Of a stretch of 64,000 nucleotides of DNA, positions 43,445-57,340 are shown piece by piece (within the stretch, counting starts at the first letter, position 1; each line of letters starts with the position of its first letter). Position numbers and translations under genes: made by a program. The DNA is from Acanthamoeba castellanii str. Neff (taxonomy: Eukaryota; Discosea; Longamoebia; Acanthamoebidae). The DNA lies in contig NW_004457598.1 in assembly GCF_000313135.1 (NCBI RefSeq), positions 22,604-86,603 of the forward strand, given 5' to 3'. The notes below the pieces were generated by a model. It made no database searches and was not told the origin of the DNA. It saw only the letters and a list, made by a program, of their open reading frames with translations.

Positions 43445-45394
43445 CTAGAGGTCGGAGTAGTGGTTGTAGTCGAAGATGGTGAGGGTGGATCTTGTGCCCA
43501 CGGCCAGCCTGTGGTCGACAAAGTGGAGGCACGCCACGGCGCTCTGCTGCGACAGCGTCGACAGGCACTTGCCCGAACCCATGTCCCACACCTGGTCAAT
43601 GGAGGAAGAAGGTGTGAGCACTTCACGGAAGCCACCGGCTTGAGGTGGAGAGGTCACCTTGACGGTTTCGTCGGACGACCCGGAGAGAACTTTGTTGGCG
43701 TCGAACTGGAGGCAGCCCACGGGTCCTCCGTGTCCGGAGAACGTGCGCGTGCATGGCCGCGACACCTGCCTCATGTCCCATGCCTGCACGCGGCGAAAAG
43801 AAAACGAATGTGAGCACTGTGGATTCACGGTGGCATCGCGACACTCGAGATGAATGGATGGACCTTGATGACTTTGTCCAGCGAAGCGGTGAGCAGCAGG
43901 TTGAGCGACTGGTCGTACTGCAGCGATGCGATGGACGCGGCGTGGCCTGAACGGGACGAAACAAGCAAACAAAAGCCGGTTGAGCGCAAATGAATGGTCA
44001 CATGTGCTGCAACAGGGCGGCGAAGTACCGGTGATGGAGCCGACGCATTTGCCCGTTTCGATGTCCCACACCCGAGCCGACTGATCGGCGGAGCCCGTGA
44101 CCAGGAGGCCGCCTGCGAAGTCCAGGCACCAGATCGACCCGTTGTGGCCCGTGAGCGTCGAGAGGTGCTCTCCACTCGCAGACGCCCATATCCTGGATAG
44201 CGGCGTGGGGGGGGGAAGCGAGCGTGAGAATCGTGAGAACATTGGCGTGGTTGGCACTCGGTACCTGACGGTCAAGTCCTGCGAGGCGGTGGCGAGGATC
44301 TGCTGGTCGAAGCGGAGCGCGCACACGCGCTCTGTGTGGCCCGAGAGGGTCTTGAAACACCGGCCCGTGTCTAGTCGCCAGTATTTCACGTCCTGCATGT
44401 GGTGTGTAACGAGAGCGAGATTCAGCCCATGGTCCTCTCGACATGCTGCAGTCATTAATGACGGGCGGGTAAGGACATGAGTGCAAGGGAGGAAAATACG
44501 TGGTCGTCGGATCCGGAGATGATCTTCTCGTCGTCGAACTGCACGCAGCGCACGGGACCGTCGTGGCCAAAGAGAGTGTTCGTACTTGTCACTCGCTCGA
44601 CATCCCACACCTTCACCACCTGCGCTTTGAGTAACAGCAAGTGTTGGAATCACAAACTCGTAGGCACCGAACGGAGGAGCAGCTGGACAATAGACAGACA
44701 GCAAAGAAAAAAAAAGAAAAAAGTTGTGAAAAAGGTGGTGCCTTGTCGATGGAACCGGTGACCATGGTGTTGCCCTGGAGCTTGACCGACGAAATAGGGC
44801 ACACCGTCACCGGCGTCCACCTGGTGGGACAACGGCAACCCGACGATGAGTTAAAAAATGGAGAGCTGGCGCCAGGGTTGGGCGTGAGACGGTACCAGTG
44901 AGTGCCCCTGTTGAATATGCAGCGCGGTGCGAAGTGCTTGGTCGCCCAGTTCGTCTCGTAGCGCAACCGCCTGTGGAGAATGAACAGTAAGAGGCAGTGC
45001 GGTCAGCCAAGCTAACCTGATCGTGTGCATTGTTGGCCTGGCCAGGTGGGTGGAGTGGGTACTTGAGGTAGCGCTCGATCCACGAGGTGGTGTCCTGCAG
45101 GTGGCGCGGGACGGCAGCGTTCTTGCCGAAGCGCTTCTCGTACTTCTTCTCCCACACGGACAGCTGTTCGAGCAGACAGACAGACAAGTGAGCCATGAGA
45201 CCGACGTGCGCGTGAGAGCTGCCGAGGGAGGGCACCTCGTCTGAGATCTTGCGCCAGCGTTTAGAGGACGAGACGAAGGCCCACAGGTCCTTTCCATCAA
45301 GGAATCCCATGATCAACGCGCCACATTCCTGTGGCAGCTCGCCCAGCCTGCGCCAATTGATACCGTAAATGCCGGCAATCATTGTGAATGGCAT
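43445..45394 (-). CDS. F-box/WD40 repeat protein (FBXW-like)
   Basis: Exons (minus): 45394-45236, 45163-45063, 44970-44896, 44820-44742, 44619-44500, 44392-44265, 44192-44029, 43946-43864, 43783-43658, 43591-43445; all in phase. N-terminal F-box (LGELPQECGALIMGFLDG...WRKISDE) for SCF ubiquitin ligase assembly, a linker with RLRYETNWATKHFAP, then seven WD40 repeats (for example GHDGPVRCVQFDDEKIISGS, GHTERVCALRFDQQILATAS) ending FDYNHYSDL. It probably recruits a phosphorylated substrate to Skp1-cullin. The intron 44620-44741 has no GT donor; AAG|GCACCA restores SIDKVVKVWD. Start codon is uncertain: ATGs at 45490, 45394 and 45382 are all in frame. Confidence 0.87.
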
Positions 45395-45918
45395 TGAATC
45401 AAAATTCGAAATGAAAATGAAATCAACAACGATGTGCGAACAAGGGCTGTACCAGGCTGCATTGCTGACCGACTGGCTCATGTTTTGCAAATGGCTCCTT
45501 CAATCGTCGCAAGAAATGAAAATGAAAAGTAGAAAATGAGACTAATGAGATGAACAGCAGAGAAGAATGATTTTACCTTGGGCCGTATATTGCCCTTCTT
45601 AAAGATTGAAGGCTTCAAGCGCACACAGCGATCAAGTCTGGCAAACGACAGACCCTCTGCGCCCAGCTCTGTTTGCCGTTGGTGAAAAGCACAAATTGGT
45701 GTTGGCACAATTCGTTCTCAATTTGTGACCCTCACCAGCTCTCCTGTAGGCTCAAGGAGCTCCAGCCATCACTTTGTGTCTCATTCCACACAAGCACATC
45801 ACATGTGATCAGCAGCCACATCACACTGAGCTTCTTGCCTTTGGGGAGCCCCAAACATTTGCAGTTGCAACTGGTTTATGTTGTGGAGCAAAGGGAATAG
45901 GTGTGGCGATCGTAGCGC
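45395..45918. other. Intergenic region with AT-richer island
   Basis: 524 bases between two minus-strand genes. The stretch 45640-45900 has a different composition (CA/TG-rich, lower GC) similar to 1-950 and 53740-54050. No gene recognised; a weak leader exon candidate near 45585-45700 has no ATG. Confidence 0.4.
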
Positions 45919-48403
45919 TCACTTGTACTGCTGCTGGATGTACTTGGCGATGGTCTGGAGCTGGATGTTGGACGTACCCTCTGGGCGTGATTGTGGTCAG
46001 CGGACTCAACGACACATACGCGCACACGCACGCACACACCGCACAAAGAGAGTGCTGAAAAGCCGACTTACCGTAGATCTGTCCGATCTTGCAGTCCCTG
46101 AAGTACTTCTCGACGGGGAACTCCTTGGTGAAGCCCACACCTCCCATCAGGCTGCCAGCGAACACGCGTTGGTGAGCGTCTTGCCCATTTCGCTTGGATG
46201 TCAGAAGGGGTGGTATGGCGTACTTGATGCACAGGGAAGCGACCTTCTCGGCCACCTCCGAGGCGCGCAGCTTGGCGATAGCAGCATCGATGACGAAGGG
46301 CTGACCAGCCTCCTTCAGGCGAGCAGCACTACATACGAGGCCAAAAGCCCAAGTCAACAAAGGCCAGCAACCAACGCAGCAACCACAATTACGGGCATCT
46401 ATGGAAGACTCGAGGAAGAAGAAGGGTCATCGCGTACTTGTAGACCATGAGCTTAGCTGCGAGGATGTCAGAGTACATCGACGCGTACTGGAACTGCACG
46501 CCCTGGAAATCGGCAATGCTGCGAAGAATGTGAAGAATCAGTATAGCAGTTAACGATTAAGACTACGACGACTGAGCGGTTAGAGTACCTGCTGTTGAAA
46601 GCCTTGCGCTCGTTGATGTACTTCATGGTGTGGTCGAAGCAACCCTCGGCAACGCCCAGCATTTGCGCGCCAATGCCAATGCGGCCCTCGTTGAGCGTCT
46701 CGATGGCGATCTTGTAGCCCTTGCCCACCTCGCCCAGCACTTGGCTCGCCGGCACTCGGCAGTTCTCCAGGACCACCTCGCACGTCGACGACGCCCGAAT
46801 GCCTGGAGAAGTGCGAATCGATCAACCACAGAGGAAGCCAAAGACGATGCAAAGGAGGAAGAAGAAGGGGGTGGTACCCAGCTTGTCCTCCTTCTTGCCG
46901 ATGCTGATACCCGGAGTGTTCTTGTCGATGAGGAAAGTGGTGATTCCCCTGTGACCTATGGAAGACGGAACCGAGAATCGATTGACGCGCAGTAGTTGAG
47001 TCCCACACTCAATCACTGTGACAGCAATGAAGATGAAGCCGGTCAGGTGGTGGTGTACCGGCCGAGGGATCCACAGTGGCCATGACGAGGAACAGACCAG
47101 CCTCCTTGGAGTTGGTGATCCAAGCTGGCGAGAGAGCGGGGAAAAAAGTGAGATCAGAGCAGGCGAGAATGGTCGCCAGCATTTGGGCTTGGTGGTACCC
47201 TTGGTGCCGTTGAGCAGGTAGCCGTCGCCGTCCTTCTTGGCGGTCGCCTTGAGGGCGAAGGCATCCGAACCACAGCTCCACTCGCTGCGGTCGACACGCA
47301 AATGGGTGAGCCCCAACCGAAACGTTTGCAAGAACAATCACAGAAAAGAAATGCTGTTTCGTACGAGAGGCAGAACGAGCCGACGGTGTCCTGGGCCAGA
47401 CGGGGCAGCCACTGCTCCTTCTGCTTCTCAGTTCCCCAGCGGATGACCGCGTTGTTGACCAGCGTGTTCTGTGTACACACAGACAAACACGGTCATTATT
47501 ATTATTATTATTAATTATTACGAATTATTATGGATTATGATTTGAACGTAGTGTACGTGCCTGGACGTCCATGAAGACGGACACCGAGCCGTCGACCTTG
47601 GCCACTTCCTCGATAGCGAGGATGGCGGACATGAAGGACATGCCGCCGCCACCGTACTGCTGCGGGATCTCGATGCCCATCAGACCTGCATTGCCGCGCA
47701 CGTTCGGTCTAAGCACGACGCACACGCATAGAGAGGTGCCCAGGATACGACATCAACGCGCCTTTGAGCATCGAGCGCACGTACCCTGCTCGAAGCACTC
47801 CTTGACAAGCGCAGGCTCGAGCTCGCTCTTCTCGTCCATGCTGCAGGAGGAGGAGGAAGAAGAAGAATAAGAAAGGTGAGACCGCCGGCTGAGCTTTGGT
47901 GTGGGTGCAGGAGCTGGTTCAACAACGTACCTCCTGACCTTGGGGCCGATGCGCTCCCTCGCGAACTGCTCGACAGAGCTTCGGAGCATCTATGAGGTGT
48001 GTATGAAGACAGCACGACAGTCAAGCTCAAGAGTATTACGGCGTCACACCAACCTCGCCAGGTGCGCCGGTGCCACATGCGTACCTCCTCATCCTCGCTG
48101 AGGGTGGTCACGGCAGGACGGGACGCCTCCTGCACCCCAAGACAAGTAGAAAGATGGTAAGCGGGAAATATCTTTGGAATTGATTACGATTGATTTACTA
48201 CAACAAAAGATGATGGGATTATGAGCCAGTTCGTCACTGCCGCGCGTGTCGAGCTCTACGCATCAATTGGGTGGGGTGGAAGGATCTTGGTGGGGGGGTC
48301 GTACGGAATGGGTGGAGCGGAGAGTGCGGACAGAGGCACGCGTGGAGGTGATGGCGGTGGTGGCCAGACGCTGCGAAATCAGGGACGAACTGATTCTCCT
48401 CAT
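45919..48403 (-). CDS. ACADSB: Short/branched-chain acyl-CoA dehydrogenase, mitochondrial
   Basis: FAD enzyme of isoleucine (2-methylbutyryl-CoA) breakdown. Exon 1, 48403-48305, encodes a textbook mitochondrial presequence ([20 protein letters not shown]...). Exon 2 is 48129-48085; about a dozen further exons run to 45919. Core: [91 protein letters not shown] and [18 protein letters not shown], where Glu in YEGT is the expected catalytic base. Human SBCAD has AGAGSD where this has WSCGSD. One intron, 47469-47560, starts with GC (CAG|GCACGT); alternative GT donors break the DVQNTLVNN frame. Confidence 0.92.
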
Positions 48404-48687
48404 TTTGCTGATGTTGTCTCACGCCGAATCTGAACGATTGGAATAATGCAGCATTGAATCAGCACCTTCTTGCCATTGCGTTTTTTTGCCAACGACAAGT
48501 GGGTCCATGCAAAGGAGTTCAAAATCACGACGTACCGGTGGCTTGCAGATGAGATAAAATAAAACAATGATTTATAAAACCAGAACTATGAACGAAACGC
48601 CAGTTGGGAGATAGGCGGGGATTGTCGACAAGGAACAAGAGCGTAGTGTACATTACTTTGCATTGATGATGCCACACAAGTTCTCTC

Positions 48688-51600
48688 TTACAGGATATCC
48701 TTTCGCTCGGCGTCGCGAGGCTCTCGCTGCAGGGAGAGGTCGTAGAGCTCGTCGTCTTTTTTCATCGTAAAGTTGGTTAACAGGCTCTGTGGGGACGAGA
48801 GCTCAGTTCACGAGTACGAACCATCACACGCACACCGCACACGCACACACCGCACGCGCGCCCACGCACGCACGCACGCGCCGTACCTGGATTTGAGGCA
48901 CCGGGTGGAGGTTGTAGGCGTTCTGTTGGTAGCGCGAGATCTCGGAGATGACTCGAAAGAGGAAGCGCCGCTTGGTGAAGTTGATGAGCCCGCGTATGGT
49001 GTCCGGGTTGCCGTCCTCGATGAACGTCAGGTCGGACAGGTGCACGCCCAGGTACGGAATGCACGGCGGCGCCGATTGACTCAGCACGTCACTGGCGGAG
49101 TTCGATGGGTCAATACCGAGTCATCGGCCAGTGCGGCAGCGGTGGCGGCGGCGGCGGTGGTGGTGTACCGATAGGTCTTGTAGGCGTTGTCGCCGCGCAT
49201 GAGCAAGTTGAGGTGCTCCAGCGTCTTGTCGGCCTTGCGTGACACCTCGGCTCGGGTGTAGGCCAGCCGGTACACCGGGCCAGACCTGCGTTCGTGTGTG
49301 TCGTGTTAGGCCCAAGGCACAGCGGATGTGGGCGGGGGAAATGGCACAAACCTGATCCCAGCTAGGAGGGCCATGAGCGTGTTAAAATTCTTGAGATTGT
49401 ACAGGTGCTTGGCGATCGATGCGAATGTCTCCATGCACTTCACTCGGTCCTGTTATGTTGAGAGAAGGGAGTCATTTCGCCCGGTTCGAATCGATGACGC
49501 ACGGCCAAAGCACTCATGCTCTCTCTGGAAGCACGGGTACCTTGATCCGCTCGTAGCTCAGCAAAGTGGTCGACACCCACATGCAGAAATCGTTGAACGC
49601 AATGATCATCTCGACCACGTGCGGCGCTTTGTGTCTGTGCGTGTCAAGCCACACCAGAAGCATGAGTCTCTTTAGCTCCGAATCTTGAAGCCCAATCGCT
49701 ACGCGTACCGATTGCGGGCAGAGGACCAGGCCTGGCCGAATAGCTCCGATGCGCGGATGGCCTTGAAGCGCTCGAACTCGATCAGCGTCAGTTGTCGTGC
49801 GATCTCCAACGCCGGCACGTCCCACAGCGACAGCGTCGGACTAGAACACGCATCGTCAACTCCAGTCATGATTCGTGTGTGCGGTGGTGCGGATGTGTGC
49901 GTGTGCGTGTGCGGAGCGCAGGAGGGTGGTTATTGTGGCCGCCTACCTGCAAATATTACGGGGCACTTCGGGCTCAGGCGGCATCTGGGGAAATATGTTG
50001 GCGTGTCCGAGCTCCTCTCCGCGCAACAGGCGAGCCCGTCTCGTGATCGACATCACCAACGAGTGGGCCTGTGCACACGAAGAAAATGAAATTATTCTAC
50101 CATCAGCCAAACGCATTTGGAAAACACAATCAAAAGTTTCAAACAAACGAACCATGGGAGCGTAGGCCGGTTGGCGCTGGCGCAGGAGGCGCCCGCGCAC
50201 GAACGCGAGGAGGAGGTCGACGACACCCCTCGGCAGCTCCTCGTAGTTGGCCTCCACCCACTTCTTGAGCACCGAACAGATGCGGGCCTACAGAGCACAC
50301 GCCCGGCAATCGTGCATTCACGTGGTGAGCTCGTGGCGTGTGCAGTGCCGTTGATTGTATGCGCGCGTGCCGCTTACCTGCTTTGCGAATGTGTCTGCAT
50401 CGATATCCGGCTGTTCGTTCGGCTGCTGCGGCGCGGCGGTAACAGTCGTGGCGGTGGGCGACGGTCCCAAAGTCACCGCCGAGGACGCCAACGGAGACAC
50501 CAACTACGATCGCACGAAACAAAATAATAATAAATAATAAACAATAATAACAACAGTGAGTCCCACAGTCTGAGCCCAACCGCACACAAGGCAAGAGCGC
50601 ACCTGCTTCGCTGGTTTGACGATTATGTTCTTGATTCTGTGCGTGCGTGCGTTGTGTCGATGATTAGAAACACGGTGGAGACTAACCCGTGTGTAAGCCA
50701 CCAGGTGGAGAGGTTGATGGGAACGTACCGTTGCGTTTTGTGAACGACCGTGACCGCGGGAGGCGGTGGGGGAGGGGGAGGCGGGGGCGGAATGAGAATT
50801 GCTCGCGGCTGCTCCTTGATCCCCCGCGACTCTCCCACGAAAATTGCGCTCGCGCTCGGCCTGTCGTCGCATGAGTGACGAGTGGCAAGATTAGCGTGCG
50901 GCGCACACACGAGCTGCACGAGTCCTGCATCACGATGGCGAGGCGGTGTATGCACATACTTTTTGCGTGTCGGAAGGGCTCCTCCGCTGGCATACAGCGC
51001 CGCCTTGTCCTTGCTGTATGTCTGTTGGTGCGGTGATAGCTTCAGTACAGGTTGTGCGGGCGCGCGTGTACATGCGTGTGCGTGCATGTGTGTGTGTGTG
51101 AACAAGGCGGAGAAAATGTGAGGGTTGTGTGAGTACGTCGCTCTCAGCCTTGGCTGTCCGCCAAACGCTGTTCTCTGGCTTGTCGCGCGGTCTGTGTGTG
51201 AGTCGTGTGGCGTTCAAGTGCCATAAAGGATTAGAGCCATTATTGCAATACCACGTGTGTGGGCTGTGTGGGCTGGCGTGTACGTGTTGATAGTCTGTCC
51301 GCGCTTGCGAGGTGTCGACGGAAGCTGATGCTCGCCCGAGGAACTGTCATCCGAGTCGCCCTCGCCGTCCACTCCACCCTCCTGGATCAGATGCCTCGTC
51401 GACGTCTATCGCAGACATCGTTAATAGAAACGCCACACAGACATCAAACATACAAATTAGAAGAGAAACACAAGCGATTCCATTTATGTACGACACACGA
51501 CACACACGACACACACGACACACAAGCAATATACTAATAATGAATGTCTGGGCCTCTATATAGGTACCTTGAGGGACATGGATCCTAGGCACAGAGTGAC

Positions 51601-53691
51601 TGGGCGGCGGGCGGCTTCGGGGGCCTCCTCGTCCCCGCTCTTGCCCTTGCTTCGCTCTTCTTCGTGTCGCTCCGCTCTTCGGGCGACTCTATTGTACTGC
51701 GGAGGAGGTCAATCATTAGGCGCCGAGACCTGATTGGCTGCTCGCTCGCCAACCAAAGGGCCAGGATTAAATCAGTTTTGGTGGTAAGTGGTTGGGCCAA
51801 CACGCACCAATCCGATGATCTTGGCGAGTAGCACTTCGGAGGTCGTGAACGATGGGTAGGTGGCCAGGAAGGCCTTCTGCTCGTTCAGGTCCAAATCGTC
51901 GCCGGAGGTGATCATGTCCAGCAATCGATCCAGTGAGGCCGCCTAAACACACACAAAATGAATAAAAAATAATAAAAAAATTAAAAAATAGCCTGGCGGT
52001 GGAGAGTGGAAAAGATTGTCATGCGCGCACCTTGAATCGACCACCGTTGATGTGGTAGTAGAGCACCTCCTCCCCGCCTTCTTCCACCTCCTCCTCTTCC
52101 TCGCCTTCGAGTATTCGTTTGGCCTCCCACAGACCCAACACTGCACCACACACCACACACGCACCACCGCACACGCGGCACAGAGTAAGCTGTGTGTGTG
52201 TGTGTGTGTGTGTGTGATAGGAAGAGAAAGAAAGGAGAGCGGGCGACGTACGTCGGGAGGCGTGCGAGACGATGAGCGTGTTCCAGAGGCAATGGTCGTC
52301 CGTCAGTGTTCGCCATTTCCTGCAGACGCAGGCGGCTGCCGACAACTCCCGGATGTCGAGGTATGAAAATATGTGCAATAGGATCTGCGATACATGCCAG
52401 TGAGCAACCAGACGCGTCGTGTAGTGTGCGTGTCGTGCGTGTGTCACTTCATCGCTTAATGCGGCACGCACCTCCTTCGGCGATCTTGGCCACCGGGCAG
52501 CCGCTGGTGAGCGTGTTTCGCCGTGGGGCGCCGTCGTCATCGTCGTCATCCTCGATCATGCGCGCTGTCGAGCTGCGCCGTCGCCTGCCGCACACTTGAC
52601 ACGTGTTTCGCGGAGCCTGACACACGACACACGACGACCCACGACACGCCACACGACACACGACACGCGACACACGAGTAAGCCAATGGCTGACGAGCCA
52701 GAACACCTGGCGACCGCCTCGCGATGCGCACCTCGTTGATGATGCTGCACAGGCGGCACGACCAGCGGTCGACGCGCTGGGCCTCGTAGTCGGCCGACGC
52801 GCGCTTGTAGATGCGCACGCGATTGGAGATGTCCTCGTTGGTCTGCTCGGCCTCGACCCCGTCCTCGTCCTCCACCTCGCTCAGGAACGTGCGGAGCGAC
52901 GTGCGCCACTTGACCAGCATCATCTCCTTGTTCCGCCGCAGCCAGTGCGTCGTGCCGTGCGAACCGCCCGACGCCGCGAACTGCTGCGAAGACGATGAAG
53001 ATGAAGAAGACGAAGATGATGAAGAAGAAGAAGAAGGTGGTGACAACGATGAAGAAGAAGAAGAGGGGGAGGAGGAAGTGGGCGATGTGGGTGAGGTCGG
53101 GGAGCAGAGCGGGGTGGATGGGCCGGCGGAGCTCTCCCGGGAGGGGAAGGCCGAGAAGAGCGGCACGCTGAGCGGCGTCGGCGCCGACGACGGGTGGCCG
53201 TGGAGCAAGGACAGCGAGAGGTGCGGGATGGCCGGCGGTGTCGACGACGACGAGCCGGACTGCGACACCACGTGCGTGGTCGACGTCGACAGGTCCGTGC
53301 CACCCTTCTCCCTCTCCTTCCCCTTCTCCGCGTTCTTCCGCTGCTTCGTGCGGATCCGCTGGCTCTCTCTCACCGACGCCGACGCCGACGCCGCGCCGGG
53401 CGACGACTCACCGTCGCACTCCACCTTGGCCGCGCCCTCTTCCCGGTTGTTGGTGTGATCGATGTTCTCTTTGGCCCGCTTCTCCCGGTTGGCCCGCGCC
53501 TCTTCGCGCCGCGTCGACGACGAACCTCTGCTGCCCAGCTGTGGCGCCGCCGGCGGCATCAGCTTGTCTCCGGCATCACCGCCACCGCCCGCGCCACTGC
53601 CGGTGTCCTTGTCCTTGTCCTTGTCCTTGTCCTTGTCCTTGCGTCGCTCCTTTTTCGCTTTCCTGACCTTCTCGCCGCTGTCCTCCTCCAT
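48688..53691 (-). CDS. RanBP2-zinc-finger / F-box / RasGEF protein (apparent frameshift between zinc finger and F-box)
   Basis: First exon 53691-52732: Lys/Asp (KDKDKD) and Ser-rich N-terminus, then WSCRLCSIINE; exon 2 adds APRNTCQVCG, completing a perfect RanBP2 zinc finger (W-x-C-x2-C-x3-N-x6-C-x2-C). Next an F-box (SPKEILLHIFSYLDIRELSAAACVCRKW, around 52490-52260), a REM-like region (SLDRLLDMITSGDDLDLNEQKAFLATY), and a C-terminal RasGEF/CDC25 domain: LSLWDVPALEIARQLTLIEFERFKAI, NRHKAPHVVEMIIAFND, NFNTLMALLAGI, PPCIPYLGVHLSDLTFIEDG, ending RDAERKDIL. It exchanges GDP for GTP on Ras; the F-box suggests ubiquitin coupling. Between 52570 and 52470 the F-box frame differs from the zinc-finger frame with no GT-AG intron: indel, tiny intron or assembly error. 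Confidence 0.83.
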
Positions 53692-54188
53692 CACCAGCCC
53701 TCTTGAGGGCTGACCACCTTGTATCACAACTCTCTCGCTTCTCTTTCGCTATTTTCCCAGCTTGGTCTGGTGGGGCGAGGCAAGTGCAGTCCGCAAGTGG
53801 TCGAGGAATCAAAATCCTCTTCGCCTGTCCTGAGACCTGCACTTCACACCATGGATGAGAAGCAGCACAGAATTTGCAGAATCGATTGTGTTGAAGATAC
53901 ATTTTAATCTGCCCTTCAAACAAAGAAATCCAACCCGAGGAGGCAGCTGTACCAATGGATGAATAAATCTTATCCAAGATCTCTGAGAAGGTCTCCTTCA
54001 CTTGGTCAGTGCTGCCCTTGTCAAGTGGCCAGTGGCGCACCTGGTTCTGTATTATGAATACTATGAATAATAATTTTATTTTTGCTGCGTGGTGCTGTCA
54101 TTGGGCAACGCAGCGGCCCACAGGCGCGCACTTGTGGCTCAACCACTCAGCGCCACGCCAACACGCGAACATGTTTGTGAGCTGCTCA
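53692..54188. other. Intergenic AT-richer island with open frame
   Basis: 497 bases between minus-strand genes. 53820-54040 has lower GC and an uninterrupted minus-strand frame (QVKETFSEILDKIYSSIG and QIKMYLQHNRFCKF) that lacks an ATG. It could be a decayed exon of unknown origin; not called as a gene. Confidence 0.4.
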
Positions 54189-55829
54189 TCAGGCTTGCTG
54201 CTCTTGATGGGGCGTCTTCTGTTCTTCTTCTCCCTTGGCGGGCTTTGGCAACACCAGCGGGACGTACCACTCCTCGGTCATGCCGGCCTTCTCCCTGTGC
54301 AATTTGTGCGTGTGTGGGTGGCGCGTGAGAACGCGAGGAGCCAAGAACGCAGCCGGCATGAAGTGGTTCACACGCAGCAGACGCACCTGGCCTGGTATTG
54401 AAAGGAGGCTTAAGTCCGCCTCTGAAGTTCTCGCGCACCACCTGGTGGAAAGTGGGGATGGGGTCCTGTGGTGCGAAACAGTCATTACGCTGCGCGCCTA
54501 CATGATGACACGACGGCCAATGGAACACATACCAGGGGTGGGTCCGAGTGCTGGCACAGGTACGTGAACCACTTCATGCCGGCAGTGACGTGTGTGATCT
54601 CGTCCTGTGCTCGAACAACGAGCCGTGAGACAACGTTCAAGTTCATCAGATCAAGCTGATGGTGGGAAACTGCACAAGCGCACCTCGAGAATGACTTCAA
54701 GCAGATCGGCGGTCACCGGATCGCCTCCCGAACGAAATCGTGCCACGGTCGTGGGCATCTGATCGAGTCCTCGGGCCTCTGCGCATCACAATCATGAGTA
54801 CCCTCAGCCTCCCAGAACTCTGAAAGGCCAAGGTGGCTTAAACGCGCGCACCATGGACCATGTGTTCGATGCACAGGCGCGACAAGAGGCTGCCCGAGGT
54901 CTTCTGAGCGCTCTCCCACAAGCTGTCCTGTTAGTGGCACAAAGCGCACACGCACCACCGCAAGGTTAATGGAACAGACAACGAACTGTTGGCCTCGAAA
55001 GGGAATGGAGATATGCATACGTGGGCGGGAAGGGCACCGTAGTGGGAGCCCAGCTCCTCGAGTCTCTTCTTGAGAAGCCCGTAGTGCTGAACGAGCGCGA
55101 CAAGTGGAGGTATAAGTCGGGCGTAGCCGCACAGCGTATCAAAGGGGAGGAAGTACTACCTTGGCCTCGTCCGCAGCTATCTTCAACCAATCGGCGTAGA
55201 ACTCGGCTGGGAGGTCGACCATCTTCTGGAATCGCACCTGATGAACCATACGGCCACGAAGAGAGCGATCAGCCCTCGTGGCGCCAAAGTACCAAAGTAG
55301 AGATACGCTGTAACGCCAACGATTGTTCGTACCATGATGTCCCAGCTCAAGTCCACAGCCTGTGAAGCACATCCATCACATGAGCAGAGTGAGTGAATGC
55401 GCTGCTTACAGAGAGTGCAGGTGAAGAGGTCGTCATACCATAGACTCAATGTGAACCAGCGAATGGACCATGGCGATACGGTTGGCCAGGCTGCCGCCCT
55501 TGCCCCGCTTGGGTGCCAGGTGCGGCGGGAGCAGCTCAACGTGCTCCGGGCGTGCTGGTCGGTCCGGCGCCACACCCGTACCTACGTTGTCCTTCGGCAA
55601 TGCCCCCTGTGACACCCAAAATAACCAATAACACCACGTGAGGCGGAGCAGCTCAGGTCGCTGCAAGGCGCGTGGGCGAGATGCAATATTTATGTAAGAT
55701 AAAGATGCATGAGTTTCGTACGGAATGCCAGAGATCCAAGGCGCGGAGGGTGTAGGCCGCCTTGAGGTCGGTGTCTGCCGTGTTGAGCACCTTTACTGCC
55801 CACTCAACCACCGTTTTCGGCTCTTCCAT
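54189..55829 (-). CDS. DUF455 ferritin-like protein
   Basis: Exons (minus): 55829-55722, 55606-55439, 55359-55333, 55237-55160, 55086-55021, 54927-54852, 54778-54684, 54604-54533, 54465-54392, 54294-54189. Family COG2833/DUF455, a ferritin-like four-helix fold with E-x-x-H metal ligands: MVHSLVHIESMAVDL, IAADEAKHYGLL, LPAHDSLWESA, ARGLDQ, EVILEDEITHVTAGMKWF; then PPFN and a C-terminal GMTEEWYVPLVLP. Members are bacterial and eukaryotic, some fused to or near rhamnosyltransferase annotations; function unknown. The last splice only stays in frame with a GC donor (CCAG|GCCAGG); a GT donor 6 bases downstream gives a short wrong tail. Divergent from RBBP4. Confidence 0.82.

Positions 55830-57340
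<1,511 letters not shown>

Noticed and set aside
43197..43589. Bacterial contamination suspected from high GC and intronless kinase
   Set aside because: Flanking genes on both sides are intron-rich eukaryotic genes in the same contig; a transferred gene is possible, contamination is not needed.
49480..49500. GGTTCGAATC, a tRNA T-loop-like sequence
   Set aside because: No acceptor stem, D-arm or anticodon arm around it; it lies in an intron of the RasGEF gene.
53576..54040. Minus-strand frame of about 150 residues upstream of the RasGEF gene
   Set aside because: No ATG, no splice link and no family; mentioned only as a composition oddity.
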